64,000 nt of DNA from Epiperipatus broadwayi (taxonomy: Eukaryota > Onychophora > Udeonychophora > Euonychophora > Peripatidae), in assembly GCA_028023455.1 (NCBI GenBank), contig JAQFVV010012403.1, positions 124,001 to 188,000 on the forward strand, written 5' to 3'. This document shows, one piece after another, positions 10,252 to 22,690 of the stretch. The position numbers and the translations under genes are program-made. Each line of letters starts with the position of its first letter. Within the stretch, counting starts at the first letter, position 1. The notes below the pieces were generated by a model. That model saw nothing but the letters and a program-made list of their open reading frames with translations, ran no database searches and was not told the origin of the DNA.

Positions 10252-12240
10252 ATTTACAAGTAGTAAACAAAATAATTTAGAACTCTAAAGAATGTGAGGA
10301 AAATTTTTATATATGTTATCATTCATGCTTTAAGTTTAAAACAAACTCAGTAGGCCTGTAACTCCAAGATTGCTTGTGTCCTTTTATAGCTTTCTGTATG
10401 CACACTTAATATACAGTATAATTATTCCAGCAAAATATTGTGTTATTTAAAACACATTGATTTTTTTAAAAAAATACTTTAATTTCAATTTATATATATA
10501 TTACTGAAATTTTTCCTTAGTTGTGTGACCCAATTTATGATGAGCAATATTGCATGAGATTCATTGCATAAAAACAATGTCCAATGAAAATACTAATGAT
10601 GTGTGTGTTAATTATTAATATATGCATTATAACAAGATGCAATTTTAAATATGAAACTTATAAAATAAATTATGAGATAAAGATGATGAGCAATTGAAGC
10701 TATCTTTAATGAAGGCTAACATGTTCTTCAAATAAAGCTGTTAACATACATGAACATTGAAATATGCAAATACTACTTTATTGATAAAGCTAAATGAAAT
10801 TACAAAAATTTGATGTAGAATCAGGTAAATCTATTAATTTTTCAAAATTATATTCAGTAATTGTTTTTAAAAAAATTAATAATTTTAATATTTATAAATA
10901 TAGTCATTCATAAATCTATTAAAATCTGAATATTTTATTAGGAATTGGCATTGAAGTAAGAAGATGGAGATTGTCTATAAATTTGTTAAAATAATTCTGC
11001 AGGAATCTGACTTGTGAATTATAGTAATGTATTAATAAACAAATATAAAATTGCATTTTACGTTATATGTAATGTTATATCTTTGCCTGATACTTTTGGC
11101 TTGGCATAGCATTAGTTGTCATGCAATTAAAGAAGGACTTCAAATAGCTTTATATGTTTACCTATCACTTCTAGCTGTACCACAACAGCTTGCCTTGTAA
11201 ATTAATGTGGTGATACTTCTAGTTGTTCTTAGACAGTTTGCTGTGAAGCAGATTCCACATCTAGAGTAAAATTGCCTCATTGCTCAGCCAAATCATGGAC
11301 AGCATAAATACTGCTATTCAACTTTGACAGTTGTTGTCTCACCTTATCTCCAAATGAATTGACAATTTATGGCCATACCCCCTTTCATAGTGCAAACATT
11401 CAGATTCAGTGAATATTATCACCCATTGGCTCATTATTGCCATTAACTATGTTATCTATTATATAGAGAGAGACTGGTCCATGGCAATGAATGCTCAATC
11501 TGTTCAAGGTAAAAAGGAATCTGGACTAGTCCATTATATGAGATTAAGGTAAGATATAATATTTTAATTCATGAAAAAAAAAGTAAGAATTTATATTGGA
11601 TAATGTTTTTGCAACAACAGCTAATGACTTACAGTTCAAGAAAATATGAAGAAAAATGGGTAAGTTTAATTAAACTATTAACCTATTTGTACTGCTAAAA
11701 ACTATTATGGATATTAAGAAGAATGTGGAGAAGGTGAATAATTGTATTTGCTCAGATCAGTGAATATCAACTAATTCAATTACAGAAATACATAAGCAAA
11801 TTAAAATGAGTGACTGTTTTATAATAAAAACTTGTAATCTGTATAATTTTTCTATTTAATTATGGTTGTGAAACATGGATAAATAATTATAAAATGAAAA
11901 ATAATTGCAAATGACACAACAGTATTAACAACTTATAACATTTGAGTTGTCCATGCTCTTACACAGATAGATGCCAAAACTCCCCTTGCATTGATCAAAT
12001 GATTCACAATTACTATACTAAATAAATACATATTTTATTTTCAAAGCTATTTTGAAATAAATAAGATACATCATTTTATATATATATTGCAACAATCTGC
12101 GACGGTTATATAAATTTACTTCAAATAAACAAATTTTATGTATAAACAAAATGGTGCTTATGGTGATTTATGTTATATCATAGCAAACAAAATTTATCAT
12201 TAATTAGGTCATGAATATATCATTTTGAGCCATGTTGTGA
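10252..12240. other. Intergenic DNA, nothing recognised
   Basis: Mostly AT-rich. The interval 11130-11520 is less biased in composition but holds no usable frame on either strand and no motif I can assign. It could be an old element or non-coding exon sequence; I cannot tell from sequence alone. Confidence 0.4.
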
Positions 12241-12244
12241 AGTC

Positions 12245-12375
12245 AAACCAAGATGAAAATAAAAAATCACCACACAGGTATGTGAGTTATACAATGACAA
12301 GCCCACATGTCAAGCTAAAAAAAAAAATTATCACTCAGGTATGTGAGTTATAACTGGAAGCCTCACAGTGGTGTG
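12245..12375. repeat. Short direct repeat, two units of about 70 bp
   Basis: Two imperfect units share a run of A followed by caggtatgtgagttata (first near 12276, second near 12336). Divergence between them is moderate. Part of the text (gtgtgagttag) also occurs near 56.3 kb. Confidence 0.55.
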
Positions 12376-12439
12376 CCAAAGTCTGAGAAAAAAAAATCTT
12401 GTACTGGTCAGAATTGTATGTTCATCTAAAAAGGTTTAG

Positions 12440-15222
12440 AACCAAAGCAAAAGGACCATAAATCCACTCATGCTCAAGATACACAGGTTAGGAGCAATCG
12501 TGGATTCTGCCCTATTTTCACTACTCTAAAACTATAACATTATGAACAACATTTCTGATGTTAACAGATGAATTTTATTTATTCCAGTTCTGGAGACACA
12601 GCAGAGAAACATGAGATCTACAGGGTAATTATTTTAAACAAAGACTATCAAATCTTAACTTAAACAGATATCTTAAGTATAGGAAAATTTAATAATTCTA
12701 ATAAATTGCAAATGGCTAGCATGATAAGGAAAGCATGAATTATAGCATCCATCTATGATGAGCAAGAACAGAGCATAACCCTGGGATAAATACCCTTTAA
12801 AGTAATTGATTATAGCTTTTAAAAATACTATTATTAAGATAATGAACGAATGAAATTTAATGAGGAGATATGAACACAAGTAATTATTAACGTATAAAAA
12901 TTTAATGAACATAAATAATAAATTTATTTACATAGAAAAACATAAATTAACAGCATAGATTTCATGCAGTTAATAATTTGTATATAGACAGATGGCATGA
13001 TTTATAATACACTACAGATACAGATTCACTGATGTAAGGAAATACGCAAGTGATAATTTACATATATAGGCAGTAAATGATGTATGTAATGGAAGTGCGG
13101 CTTAATATGCTAATGGGATTTACACATGAAATTTAATACATTAATGCTGTTAATGCTATGATAGACAATTCAGAGGTGATGGTCATTGATTTATGGTTAC
13201 ATAGAAGAGATATTTATAAAATAACCTCCAAAGGAAGGCTTACACTTTGTTACAATAATTAAGTAACTTGATACATTAAGGAAAACTATTTAATTAACTA
13301 TATAAATATTTATTAATTATCTGACAGGAATCAGCATTTATTTGCATAGGTGATTTAACAGTTTAGTTTAACAATTCTATTTGACAAGAGCGCACCCAAA
13401 TCTCTTCAAATGAGAGGGCAGGTAGCTTAAATAAGCTTTACTGTGACATTTCTATAATATTAATAATAATCAAAAGAATGGTTTATAAAGATCACTGTGT
13501 CGTGACTTATAGAGATAATATGGGACATACATATAATAAAAAGAAGTTGTGGTGCTGACTGCAATGATAACATTAAAAAGGAATTCAGGTCAGTCTTTGG
13601 ACTGAGAGGCTTCATCATTTATAAGAGTTCACTTGTATCTATGACAGAGCAGTGTTATGAGAGTTGATTGGTAAGGATGTCATGGTCTGGGCAAAGTGAC
13701 ATCCCATGCAGAACTTCAACAACCTGACATTGTCCTGAGGTAAGTGCTACCAAACCTCATCCTGGGACAAATTATATGAAGAATATTGGAACCTCCAGAG
13801 AATAAATATGACAAAGCAAAATATGGGGTTTATAATGCTATCATGAGTAAGCACACTATATATGGTGCAGGTCTTTAATAACTGCTATATTAATTAAAGC
13901 CACAACTAGAGTAATAATAATATCATGCATAACACTATGATAAAATATTAACCTCTTCAGAAAGGTATGTATATGACCTTGGCAAATTATAATGTCAAAA
14001 ACAAAAGGGTGGAATAATATCATTCCCTCTATTTAATGAACTCAAGTATACTCAAATGATAGATAAATTATAAAACAAATTACAATTCTCAATGGTGTGA
14101 TAAGAAAATGAGTAATTATAATGAATTGATTATCAAAACTTATTTGAAGAACATAAAATGTATTTAAAATCAATAGCATTAGACAAGAGAAAATATGTTT
14201 TATAATATCCCATATTATGATGGTTTAATAGTCCACCATTAAACACATATATTTAGATATTCAATCGAGCGAACCTTTCATTTAGTAAGCAATCTTAGGT
14301 TTGATTTTTTAAGCATCCCATAATATCAGGATAATGGCTGAAATGATATAAGTTTGCTAGATTGAGTCATTAGCATATTAAAATCAACTCAATGGAAAAT
14401 ACATAGTTTAAAATAAGATTAAAATAAGTTTGCCGCATGAAAATAGAAAATATAATTAGAGTATGAAATTTACGATGTAATAACAGATTAGAGATTCATA
14501 ATTTTGTGCTAATGTTTTACCCAAAAGAGATTTATAAATTTACAGAGAGAATCATTTAAAATTAATACAATTATGATAACTGAGTTTATAGACAGTTATC
14601 AGATAGATAGAAAGTTACATTATGATTATAAATGAAGTTTACAGTAAAGTGAGGAATATTAAGAGTCCATTTAGCAGCATAAATGGATTACCTTCCAACA
14701 ACTTGGTGGCTATTTGGATTAACATATATGATGGAAAGCACAGGCAGCAATATGAAATATGAATAAAATAATAGTAAGCACCTTTCAAATGTCATTTTAT
14801 AATTCAGATAAGGCAGTTTTCAAGTGACAAGGGCATAGCAGAGAGGCAGCATGAGGACGATCTGAAGATTGGGAGAGGTGAACTTCTTCCCTCTACCAAG
14901 CAGGCATTTTTGTACAAATCAAGTGACATGGATTCATTTTTAGCACACGACTAGAACATTTTTTCTTCTCCCCCTATTCTCGAAATTTGGCAGCATTTAT
15001 ATGATACCAAACCTTCAAGAAAGTTCTTTACTTGAGACGACCAGATATGCATCAATTACCTAGCTTGATTTCAGCTGCTATTATTCATTTTTTTACTGTT
15101 GAAAGACATAAAATAGATAAGTTCCAGAAAGTATTGTTCAAATCTATTTCTGAATTGGAAATAGATTTAAAAGATATGATTTCATTAATTTGCAAATTGT
15201 TGAAATAGCTAAATGAGAACAT
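12440..15222. other. Intergenic DNA, nothing recognised
   Basis: A long tract of even composition, rich in short words such as tataat and gataat. The open frame at 12673-12912 (minus) has the composition of translated noise. I considered a nuclear copy of mitochondrial DNA but found no recognisable mitochondrial protein or rRNA block. No repeats shared with the rest of the window were seen. Confidence 0.4.
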
Positions 15223-15331
15223 TTTTTTTCCATATGTCAAAGCATCGGCCAGGAAGCGAACCCACAACAACTGTCTGCAAGACAATGCTTGCAAGGCAGC
15301 TGCACTGACCTCTTGGCTACCAACACTTGAC
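15223..15331 (-). mobile_element. SINE-A copy 2
   Basis: Reverse-complement copy: T run, then catatgtcaaagcatcggcc and gaagcgaacccacaac, ending ccaacacttgac. The tRNA-like head is therefore at the right-hand end. Flanks share a short word (gaacattttt on the left, gacattttta on the right) that may be the target-site duplication. Confidence 0.85.
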
Positions 15332-16084
15332 GATAGTTAGGACATTTTTACATTAATTAATGTACATTATTTTGTCTTATAACATTTTAAATTACAGTAC
15401 AATAATTACTTTCCAGAACTTTCTCTGGTATCGCTTTAGCTTTACACTAATTATAAACGATTAATATGTAGAATTTCCTACATATTTTACTACATAAATA
15501 TTAGTTTCCGTATCTGTAATACATATACACGATTATCTGTAATGAAGGAAATTTAAGATTTCAGAAATAAAATCTAATTAAAATTAATAATAATAAAATT
15601 GGTTAAATATAGCCATTTTAATAAAACAGGGTGGAAGTCATGCATATATATATATATATGTGCCTAACATTCCCGGATGACCAAATAAATATATAAAACG
15701 GGTTCAAACCCTACTTTTAAGGTTTCTAATGTCACCAGGCAATGAAGCAAAATGTGTACTACAGATTTTACCGCTTCAATATATATGTATAATAATACTA
15801 ATAATACAACAATAAATACGTCACAATTTCCTAAAAGTTATACCCATTTATGATAGTTTCCATTATGCATACAAGAGAGAGAAAAAATGTCATTTTGTAT
15901 ATTCTGATAAAAGTATGCTAGTAATAAAAATGTGTCGGGATTGTTAGAAGTAAAATATAGTTTCAAGATTTTTAGCTTACTGTAAATTTAATCTGGATTT
16001 TACAATAGAATCAAGTATCAGTCAGTAAATGTAATCATCAGTTTATATTACCCCCCCCCCATGTTTGGCTTTAGGTGTGAATAA
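15332..16084. other. AT-rich DNA with simple repeats
   Basis: Holds an (AT)n tract near 15641-15660 and a run of ten C at about 16051-16060. No gene was recognised. Confidence 0.5.
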
Positions 16085-16245
16085 ATAAAATAATTAAATA
16101 GCTTTATTACTCAGGAGTTCATGGGTAGTTTGAATACTGAAGTGACAGATTTGAGCATTACTTTTGAACCTTAAGCCCTCGAACTTACTACTTTATACAT
16201 CTGCGCCAAATACTCTCAAAGTAATGATCGAATCAAATAATTAGT
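16085..16245 (-). mobile_element. SINE-B copy 1 (tRNA-derived)
   Basis: On the minus strand the head reads ttggcgcagatgtataaag (A-box-like), gtaagttcgaggg, then aaggttcaaaagt (B-box-like), followed by a body ending in catgaactcctgagtaat and an AT-rich tail. The layout head-body-tail matches copies near 22.5, 26.6 and 52.8 kb. This is the best-kept head of the family in the window. Confidence 0.65.
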
Positions 16246-16440
16246 ATATAACTCTTTATGAGCAAGCAAAAATTGCTATAATTAATTGTAAAAAATTTTT
16301 TTTTTTACTTTTATATCAATACTTCAAATAAATAATTTCATTTTGCTATTTCTTAATACTAAGCATTTTGATAAATGGATTTTATCAATTATTATAAATA
16401 TTTCACAAGCATATTTTTTATTAACAATATGTAAATATTT

Positions 16441-16482
16441 CTTACATACACACACACACACACATAGTATATATATATATTG
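16441..16482. repeat. (CA)n and (TA)n microsatellite
   Basis: About nine CA units (16446-16463) followed by a short tatata tract. The antisense open frame across it is an artefact of the repeat (a run of Cys-Val). Confidence 0.9.
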
Positions 16483-16787
16483 TACTTTGTGTGAGAATGT
16501 TGTGATGAATATTAAGATGAAATTGAACCCTGGTGTCTGCTTAACTATATATGCTTCTATCATTTTAGCGTTGCGAATGTATTTTTTGTAGTACGATATT
16601 TACTGTCTACAAATTATGATAAAGTGGATAAAAATTGTCCCTTGGAGGAAGATGATCATCCCACTATATATTAAGAGTGAATAATGATGGTATAATAGAA
16701 TACTATATAGTGAAAAGAAAAATAGAGCTAATTCACGACCGCTAATTATTTATTGCATATGTATAAATTTGAATTTTAAAAAAATAT

Positions 16788-17612
16788 ATCATCATCATCA
16801 ACCATTATCAATCCACTGCAGGATGAAGGTCTCTCCAAATTCAATCCATCTTTTCCTATCTTTATCTTCTCTTCTCCACATCACCCCTGCACATTTTCTT
16901 ATTTCATCCACCCATCTCACATGTGGTCTCTTTCTGGGTCTTTTACAATCTCTTGGAATCCGATTTAAAATTTCAATTGTCCATCTGTTATCATCTCTTC
17001 TAACAATATGTCCAGCCCAACTCCACTTCAGTCTTTTAATTTTTTCATCGAGGTCAGTAACACCTGTTTGTTCTCTTACCCATACATTGTGTTTTCGATT
17101 CCTTCTTGTTATTCCCAACATGCATCTCTCCTTACTTCTTTGAGTGGTCTGAAGTCTCTGTATTGCTCTTCTATTAAGTGTCCAAGTCTCAGATCCAAAA
17201 ACCTTCCTTTTCAAATACATAGGCATATTTCCTTTTAGTATCAAGTTATTTCTACCAAAAGCACTCCAACCAAGTTTAATTCTATGATTAATTTCATCCA
17301 TTATATTTCCATCTGTATTAATAATCTGACCAAGGTATTTGTAACTGTTAACTTCTTCTAACTCATCATAATCAATCTTTATTTTCATATTTTGAGAAAA
17401 TCTATTAAACATTACTTTAGTCTTTTTAACATTACTTTAGTCCTACTTTCCTACTTTCATCTTATAACTCCTGCAACATTTTCTGCAGCTCTAAAGCATT
17501 ATTTGCAAAAACAACTACATCATCTGCAAAATCTAAATGACTTAAATAATATCCATTTACTTTCACTCCTTTAGCTTCCCATTTTAATCCACAAAATACT
17601 TCTTGCAGTACT
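16788..17612 (-). pseudogene. RTE-like LINE reverse transcriptase, C-terminal part (best-preserved copy)
   Basis: A 204-residue open frame (17412 to 16798, minus) matches the C-terminal region of RTE-clade LINE proteins: YKYLGQIINTDG, INHRIKLGWSAFG, GSETWTLNRRAIQRL, then WAGHIVRRDDNRW, RPHVRWVDEIRKC and the terminal ILQWIDNG. Upstream, in another frame, HLDFADDVVVF at about 17510-17545 is the F/Y-x-D-D catalytic box of the reverse transcriptase. A frameshifted junction at 17411-17440 contains the duplicated word cattactttagt. Relative to the usual family text, about ten residues before GSETW seem to be deleted in frame. Known LINE proteins also carry an APE-type endonuclease, which is absent here because of 5' truncation near 17612. 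The 3' end carries a TGATGA microsatellite. It was once cytoplasmic RNP machinery copying its own RNA; this copy is dead. Confidence 0.88.
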
Positions 17613-17810
17613 GCTGTAAAAAAAAAAAAACCGAGCAGGGCAAATTCCTAATGTCCACTCCATACATTCTTGTCGTTGCAGCTGTTATTACTATGTGATT
17701 ATTCATGGATGGGTTGCTCACCAACACGCATTAGCCAGCGTGGTGAGTTTATTGGCTTTTTACCTCCGAGTTTAAGAATTTTTTTTTTTCAATATTTTTT
17801 TTTTTTTTCA
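17613..17810 (+). other. Poly(A) run and unclassified conserved-looking segment
   Basis: A run of A (17617-17630) is followed by about 150 bases of unusually even composition, including attcatggatgggttgctc and ttagccagcgtggtgag, then long T runs. The segment stands out from its AT-rich surroundings and may be part of another retroposon, but I found no second copy in the window. Confidence 0.35.
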
Positions 17811-18904
17811 AAAAAAATATATAAAAGTCAGTATATATTTGTCAGTCTAAGAAAAAGCTAAATTACTTGGTGATCAAAAGATTAGAAAAACGTTCCTTCA
17901 TGACTGAAGAAAAAATTAATGAACCTTTATTCGAGACAAGAAATATTACATGAACAGCTTTACCTCAATGAAATATTTAAGAGATGGTAGAGAAGTAACA
18001 TTTTTACATAAACAATAAATGTTTATCTGTTTTTGTAAAATTATACTTTTTTAAAAAATTACTATATAAATATTTTTTTTTTTTAAAATTACATGCACAT
18101 CTACGTATGTGTGTGTTCACTAAAATATATAATAATTTTGATAAATGATACTAAGATTTTGAAGCAGAACAAAAATTATTACCTAACTGATGGATAAGTT
18201 TAAATAATAATACTTATTAATTTTTTACAATTTTCCATTGCTATCGAATACAGAGAGAAAAAAAAGGATGGGAATCTTTTGGTTAAAGATGTCCTCAGCA
18301 GAAAGGAACCCTGGAGAAGAAGACTTTTAAATTTGGAAAAATTGTTAATTCAAAAAGGCTGTGGAATCAAGATTATCAGTTTGATGAATTCTTATGATGC
18401 AGTGACTTACTATTATGATTATGTCTTGAGGTAACATCCTGGCAGGATAAAACTTGAGTTTACAGGATCTAATCAGACTTGTAATTTCTTTTTCAAGTAT
18501 CTGACCAAACCACCCAATAACTATATTTAGCTAAAGTTCTTTTATTTGTACTCTCTGCCTTGCAAAAACATGCAAATTTGCAACATATGCTTACAATATG
18601 GCCATAATAGAAAAACAGATGGATCAATAGATAATGAATACGTAGATAGTATAAATATATTTTCCACTCAATCTTTATGAAGTGAGGGACAAAGTCTTGA
18701 ACAATATTTTCTATTAATATATTATAAATCTGCAAAAAAATATTTTACTTAATCTGTTTTTTTTTATCAGTTTTTATTTCTTTTGCGAACCTATCATATG
18801 TCCTGAATTTCTCCCAAAATTAAAAAGAATTTGTTCTGAAAAAAGTCAATATAAGTTTTCACCCCCTCCCCCATCTTTAAATAATTCATTGAATAGTTTG
18901 AAAA
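17811..18904. other. AT-rich DNA, weak dispersed repeat
   Basis: The text around 18120-18200 (gataaatgatactaag, gaagcagaac) resembles 20085-20160 (gataaatgatattgtg, gaaatagaac), indicating another old dispersed repeat. No gene was recognised. Confidence 0.4.
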
Positions 18905-19195
18905 ATAAATTGCTCACAGAAACAGCACATCAAAGAGTTTACAAAATCACGTGCAACCAAGCCAACTGCAAATATGCCCAGTAGAGGGAACCAAAGGCAA
19001 CTTATCAACAAGGTTGACCCAGCACAATTATTTATATAATAGAATTAAGAGAAATACTATCATAAATTCAATTTATCTAAAGCTAGAATTGTATGTACTG
19101 AGAGGGATGACAAATCAAAAAATCAGGGAGGCTTGTATTATAGAGCAGCCTTTTCTCAAAAAAGTGGGTTCTCTGAAAAGATTTAAATAAATTTG
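18905..19195 (+). pseudogene. GIY-YIG endonuclease fragment, Penelope-like element
   Basis: The frame beginning at 18937 reads VYKITCNQANCKYAQ and then a stop; shifting to the frame of 18951 continues as ...VEGTKGNLSTRLTQHNYLYN, and later NQKIREACIIEQ. This is the order expected of a GIY-YIG nuclease from a retroelement: VYKI-x-C-x-x-C, a (Y)VG-E-T-like strand, the L-x-x-R-L-x-x-H helix holding the key arginine, and a terminal REA-x-x-I helix. Such domains close the proteins of Penelope-like retroelements, where they nick target DNA. The frameshift sits right at the YVG strand, so the copy is dead. No reverse transcriptase was found upstream. Confidence 0.65.
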
Positions 19196-19389
19196 AATAA
19201 TAAATTAATATATTCAAATTTGAATATTATCAAATATATAACACCAACAATAGAAATGTAAAAGAGCTATGATTACGATCCATAATGTATTGAAAGCATC
19301 ATTAGCATGAATAAAGCTAACCTTGAAACTATACATGTCTACCTTTTCTGTTTAAATGTCTGAACATTTATAGACATAATATAATGATA

Positions 19390-19690
19390 AAGGATTTGAG
19401 CTTAAGCTTCCAAGCTCTCCACATCTATCCAATCCATTTTATACAACTGATACACATGATATCACATGACCCCACTTCTTATGCTTGTGTATAACTGTTG
19501 TTAAAACAGGCAAAACTCACTATACGTATTGCCACACACAGCATCCTTCTGGAATCCATTGATTACTCTAGCTTTCTGAGTGTGGCAATATGTATAGTGA
19601 GTTTTGATACACATGACCACATACATGTATACAAGTTGTTTACGATGGATTAAATATATGTGAGGAGCTTGAAAGTTTTAGTCCAAGTTC
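19390..19690. repeat. R1 dispersed repeat, copy 3, split by a MITE
   Basis: The left part (ggatttgagcttaag ... caactgatacacatga) and right part (gaccacatacatgtatac ...) are continuous in other R1 copies and are separated here by a 146-bp insert with an 11-bp duplication of gatacacatga. Confidence 0.7.
19460..19605. mobile_element. MITE family P, palindromic copy nested in R1
   Basis: An inverted-repeat element: caaaactcactatacg and attgccacac on the left mirror tgtggcaat and atagtgagttttg on the right, about 50 bp apart. It is flanked by direct copies of gatacacatga (19449-19459 and 19606-19616). The word tcacatgacc...cttatgcttg at its left end recurs in family P copies near 45.0 and 56.5 kb. 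It has no coding capacity. Confidence 0.75.
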
Positions 19691-20847
19691 CTTATAATTG
19701 CATTAAGTTTGATATAGGGAATATACATATATTTAAATATTAGATATAACTAAATCAAGAACTTATTTTTTCACATGAAAAAATACATTATTAATTCTTT
19801 CAAATTTTGTAATATTTTTATTTCTATACTTAAAAAAAAACATCTTATTACACAAAATAATTTACTATACCAAACTTGGGGGGAAGGATAGATGAAAAAT
19901 GTGTTTCAAATGATTACTAAACAAGATCACCTAAGACTGTTACTATGTTAAATTTAATGAGGGTATTCCAAGATGGAAAAAAATTGCTATTGATGAAATT
20001 TATTATTTAATAGTTTTGTTTTTTTATTTATTAACCTTTATTTAGGCAGCATATAAGTAAATCAAAATAATATAATAATATATAATAAGATTGATAAATG
20101 ATATTGTGATCTTGAAATAGAACAGAAATTAAATTGCAGCAGATTTATACTGTGTAATCAAGTAATAAATTTGTTTATAGATAAATGAAAATGAATTTAA
20201 GCTTAGAGATATTTGAAACTAATATAGCTATTGGACAATTGAAGGATCTCAAAACATATTTTGCATTATTAGTCATTACAACCAAAGAATAGTAAAATTT
20301 AATAATACCATTTAGGGTGTTATATTTCCTCTTTCTGTTTTATAAAATAAACAATTTTTTATATATGCTTTATTAATCTTAGATGTGTATATTTTGTACA
20401 TAATGAATAGCCTTTTTGTTTCTTCTCCAGCCTTAATTTATTTCAAGACCTGCCTGATTTCGATTAATGGTAGATTTAAGAGACTCAGGGTAGATGGATC
20501 ATGGCTGAGTTCTATTACTTCTGGTACTTGATCCATTCATGAAATTTTCAGTAATAAACTATTAAATTATTTTTATTAATTAATTTATTTAATGATGATT
20601 TCTTTTAAAGTACTTGAAAATAATACTTTATGTTGCCTGTTAGCAACATATTTGAATATTTTACACTTAAGAATTTTCTCCACATTTCTACTGCTAAAAT
20701 TTACCCATTTATATTTAAATAGATAAAAGAAGCTTGAATTTATATAGTTAATTGGTATTAAAATAAACCTACACAGATAACTATGCTATGATGTGCATAT
20801 ATACATATATAATATTGATGTTTCTCCCTTTGTTTGTATTTGTAATT
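19691..20847. other. AT-rich DNA, nothing firm
   Basis: Contains the second copy of the weak repeat noted near 18.1 kb (20080-20170). The stretch 20420-20560 has a more even composition but no frame. Confidence 0.4.
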
Positions 20848-21005
20848 CAAATTTGCATACACTTGTTCATTTGCATAATGGGGTGGTTTCTTTCTTCTTT
20901 ATAATCTAAAGCAGAGGATACTTTTCACTGAAAGCATACTCAGCTTTAGGTTATAAAACCCAAAAGAAACCTTCATTATGCAAATGAATAAACATATGCA
21001 AAATT
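20848..21005. repeat. Foldback element, about 65-bp arms
   Basis: Left arm gttcatttgcataatgg...ctttataatctaaagc is mirrored by gctttaggttataaaacc...cattatgcaaatgaat on the right, around a 30-bp loop at about 20913-20942. It is a MITE or foldback-type sequence; no duplication was identified. Confidence 0.75.
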
Positions 21006-21439
21006 AAATATATATATATACCTTCCAGTGTATATGGTTTCAATTCTCCCAGAATTTGTTTAAAATAATAGATAATAAAACAACCTTGTAACAATACATA
21101 TATTTGTGTTATATTTAATACTTAAGATATAATCTCACTTTAAAATATAACATTAAAATATCAAAAAAAAAAAATTTAGTAAGTTAGTTATGAAAAGATG
21201 GTATAATAATAAATTTAAATATAAAGAGCTTAAACACATGACTAACTGAATGAATTCGAGTGCTCAGTGAGTATGAAAATGAGTGAAAATATTGACTGAG
21301 ATGATTCATGTAATATATGTAGAATCTGTAGTATATATAAAATTTAAGAATTCAAATCAATTTAATTAAAATGCTTTCATGCAGTGGATTATTGAGACTG
21401 TGGATAGCGACTCTGAGATATAGGGGACTATTATATATA

Positions 21440-21680
21440 TTTATGTTTCATAAATTGAATCAGCACGTCCTTCACACTTGAACCAATAGAATATCAGAAA
21501 CCTGTTCTCAAGGTAATACTGCAATTAAACAGTAAATTAAATATTACTTAATTGTAAGTGTTGCCTTAGCAACAAATTTCTATTATTCTATTGGTCTATG
21601 TAGGCATGAGGGCTGTGCTAATATATGTCACATATTATTGGTTCTTATGGTTTAATATAAATAGTGTATATACACACATA
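21440..21680. repeat. Foldback repeat family R7, copy 1
   Basis: The arms are gaaccaatagaatatcag...gttctcaaggtaatac (left) and gtgttgccttagcaac...attctattggtc (right), with outer arms gcacgtccttcacac and gagggctgtgct also complementary. It is related to the sequence at 28.1 kb, which shows the same accaatagaatatca ... tgttgtcatggcaacac core. Non-coding. Confidence 0.65.
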
Positions 21681-22514
21681 TATTTATAGATGAGTGCAAT
21701 ATAATTTTTTTTTTATAATATTAATTTTTTCCCCAGTAAATTTTGTCTTTTTTTTTTTTCTGAATTCATTTTCTTTTTGTTTTTTTATTCATAACTTGTT
21801 CTACTTTAAAACACTATTATTATCTGTTGACATTTAAAACAATCTGCCTATCATTATTTTAACAAATTGGATATAAAAGAACATCTATAAATTAATAACT
21901 TATCACTCATGAAATTTTCTACAACTGAAATGAAGCAATCACAAATAAATGCCTTCACTTCATTGACATAGAAGATAAAACTCTGTGAATTATATTAAAA
22001 ATGATTAATCAAATTATATTATGATTAGAAGAACAATTAATTACAGGGGAATAAATTATCTGACAAATAAAGTCCATACTGTAGAGCACTTCTTAAACAT
22101 ACAACACACTAAAAAGTTTACATATGTATAAAAGTAATCAAATAGTCATTGCTCAGGAAATCATGTGACTCATTAGCTTCATGTGACACTAATAATGATA
22201 TGCTTACTCATTTTCTCCAATAGCCAAAGAATAGAAGGATTACAGTTTGTGTAAAACTGAAATCTTTAAAATGTATAAAAATTGATCTCAGGTCAGCTCT
22301 ACACAACTATCTAATCAGGTTAGATTAGGTTCAGCATTTTCAGAATTTTTGAATTCCAGTTTATTCATTTGAATAGTATAAAAGAATAAATGATTGAAGA
22401 ATACAGAAATGTATCAATTCCAGTTTTAAGTTATCTTTTTCATTGATGAAGTCAATAAGCAGAAATTGCTTTAGAGATGGATATCATGCAACATTATACC
22501 CCCAGGAAAAAATA
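21681..22514. other. AT-rich DNA with poly(T) tracts
   Basis: No gene recognised. A short word, gctcaggaaatcatgtgac (about 22151), resembles part of the SINE-B tail and of 47.45 kb. Confidence 0.4.
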
Positions 22515-22690
22515 AATAAATAACCAATCAAATACTTTATTACTCAGGAGTTCAAAGATTGGATGTGACATAACTCTAGCCATGGTCCATTGAATCTTGG
22601 GCTCCAAAATCCACCAAATCTACTGTGGCACTAACCCACTAAGGAGATGATACATTGATTATCCGAGCATACACTATAATATTCTAGAAT
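22515..22690 (-). mobile_element. SINE-B copy 2
   Basis: On the minus strand: tagtgggttagtgccacag (A-box-like), cccaagattcaatgg (B-box-like), then a body and tail matching ctgagtaataaag. It has the same layout as the copy at 16.1 kb but is more diverged. Confidence 0.6.

Noticed and set aside
11130-11520. Possible host exon
   Set aside because: Composition is more even than the surroundings, but there is no open frame with convincing splice sites and no domain.
12440-14900. Nuclear copy of mitochondrial DNA
   Set aside because: Composition is suggestive, but no mitochondrial protein, rRNA or tRNA block could be recognised on either strand.
16769-17143. 124-residue plus-strand open frame
   Set aside because: Shadow of the RTE reverse transcriptase tail on the minus strand.
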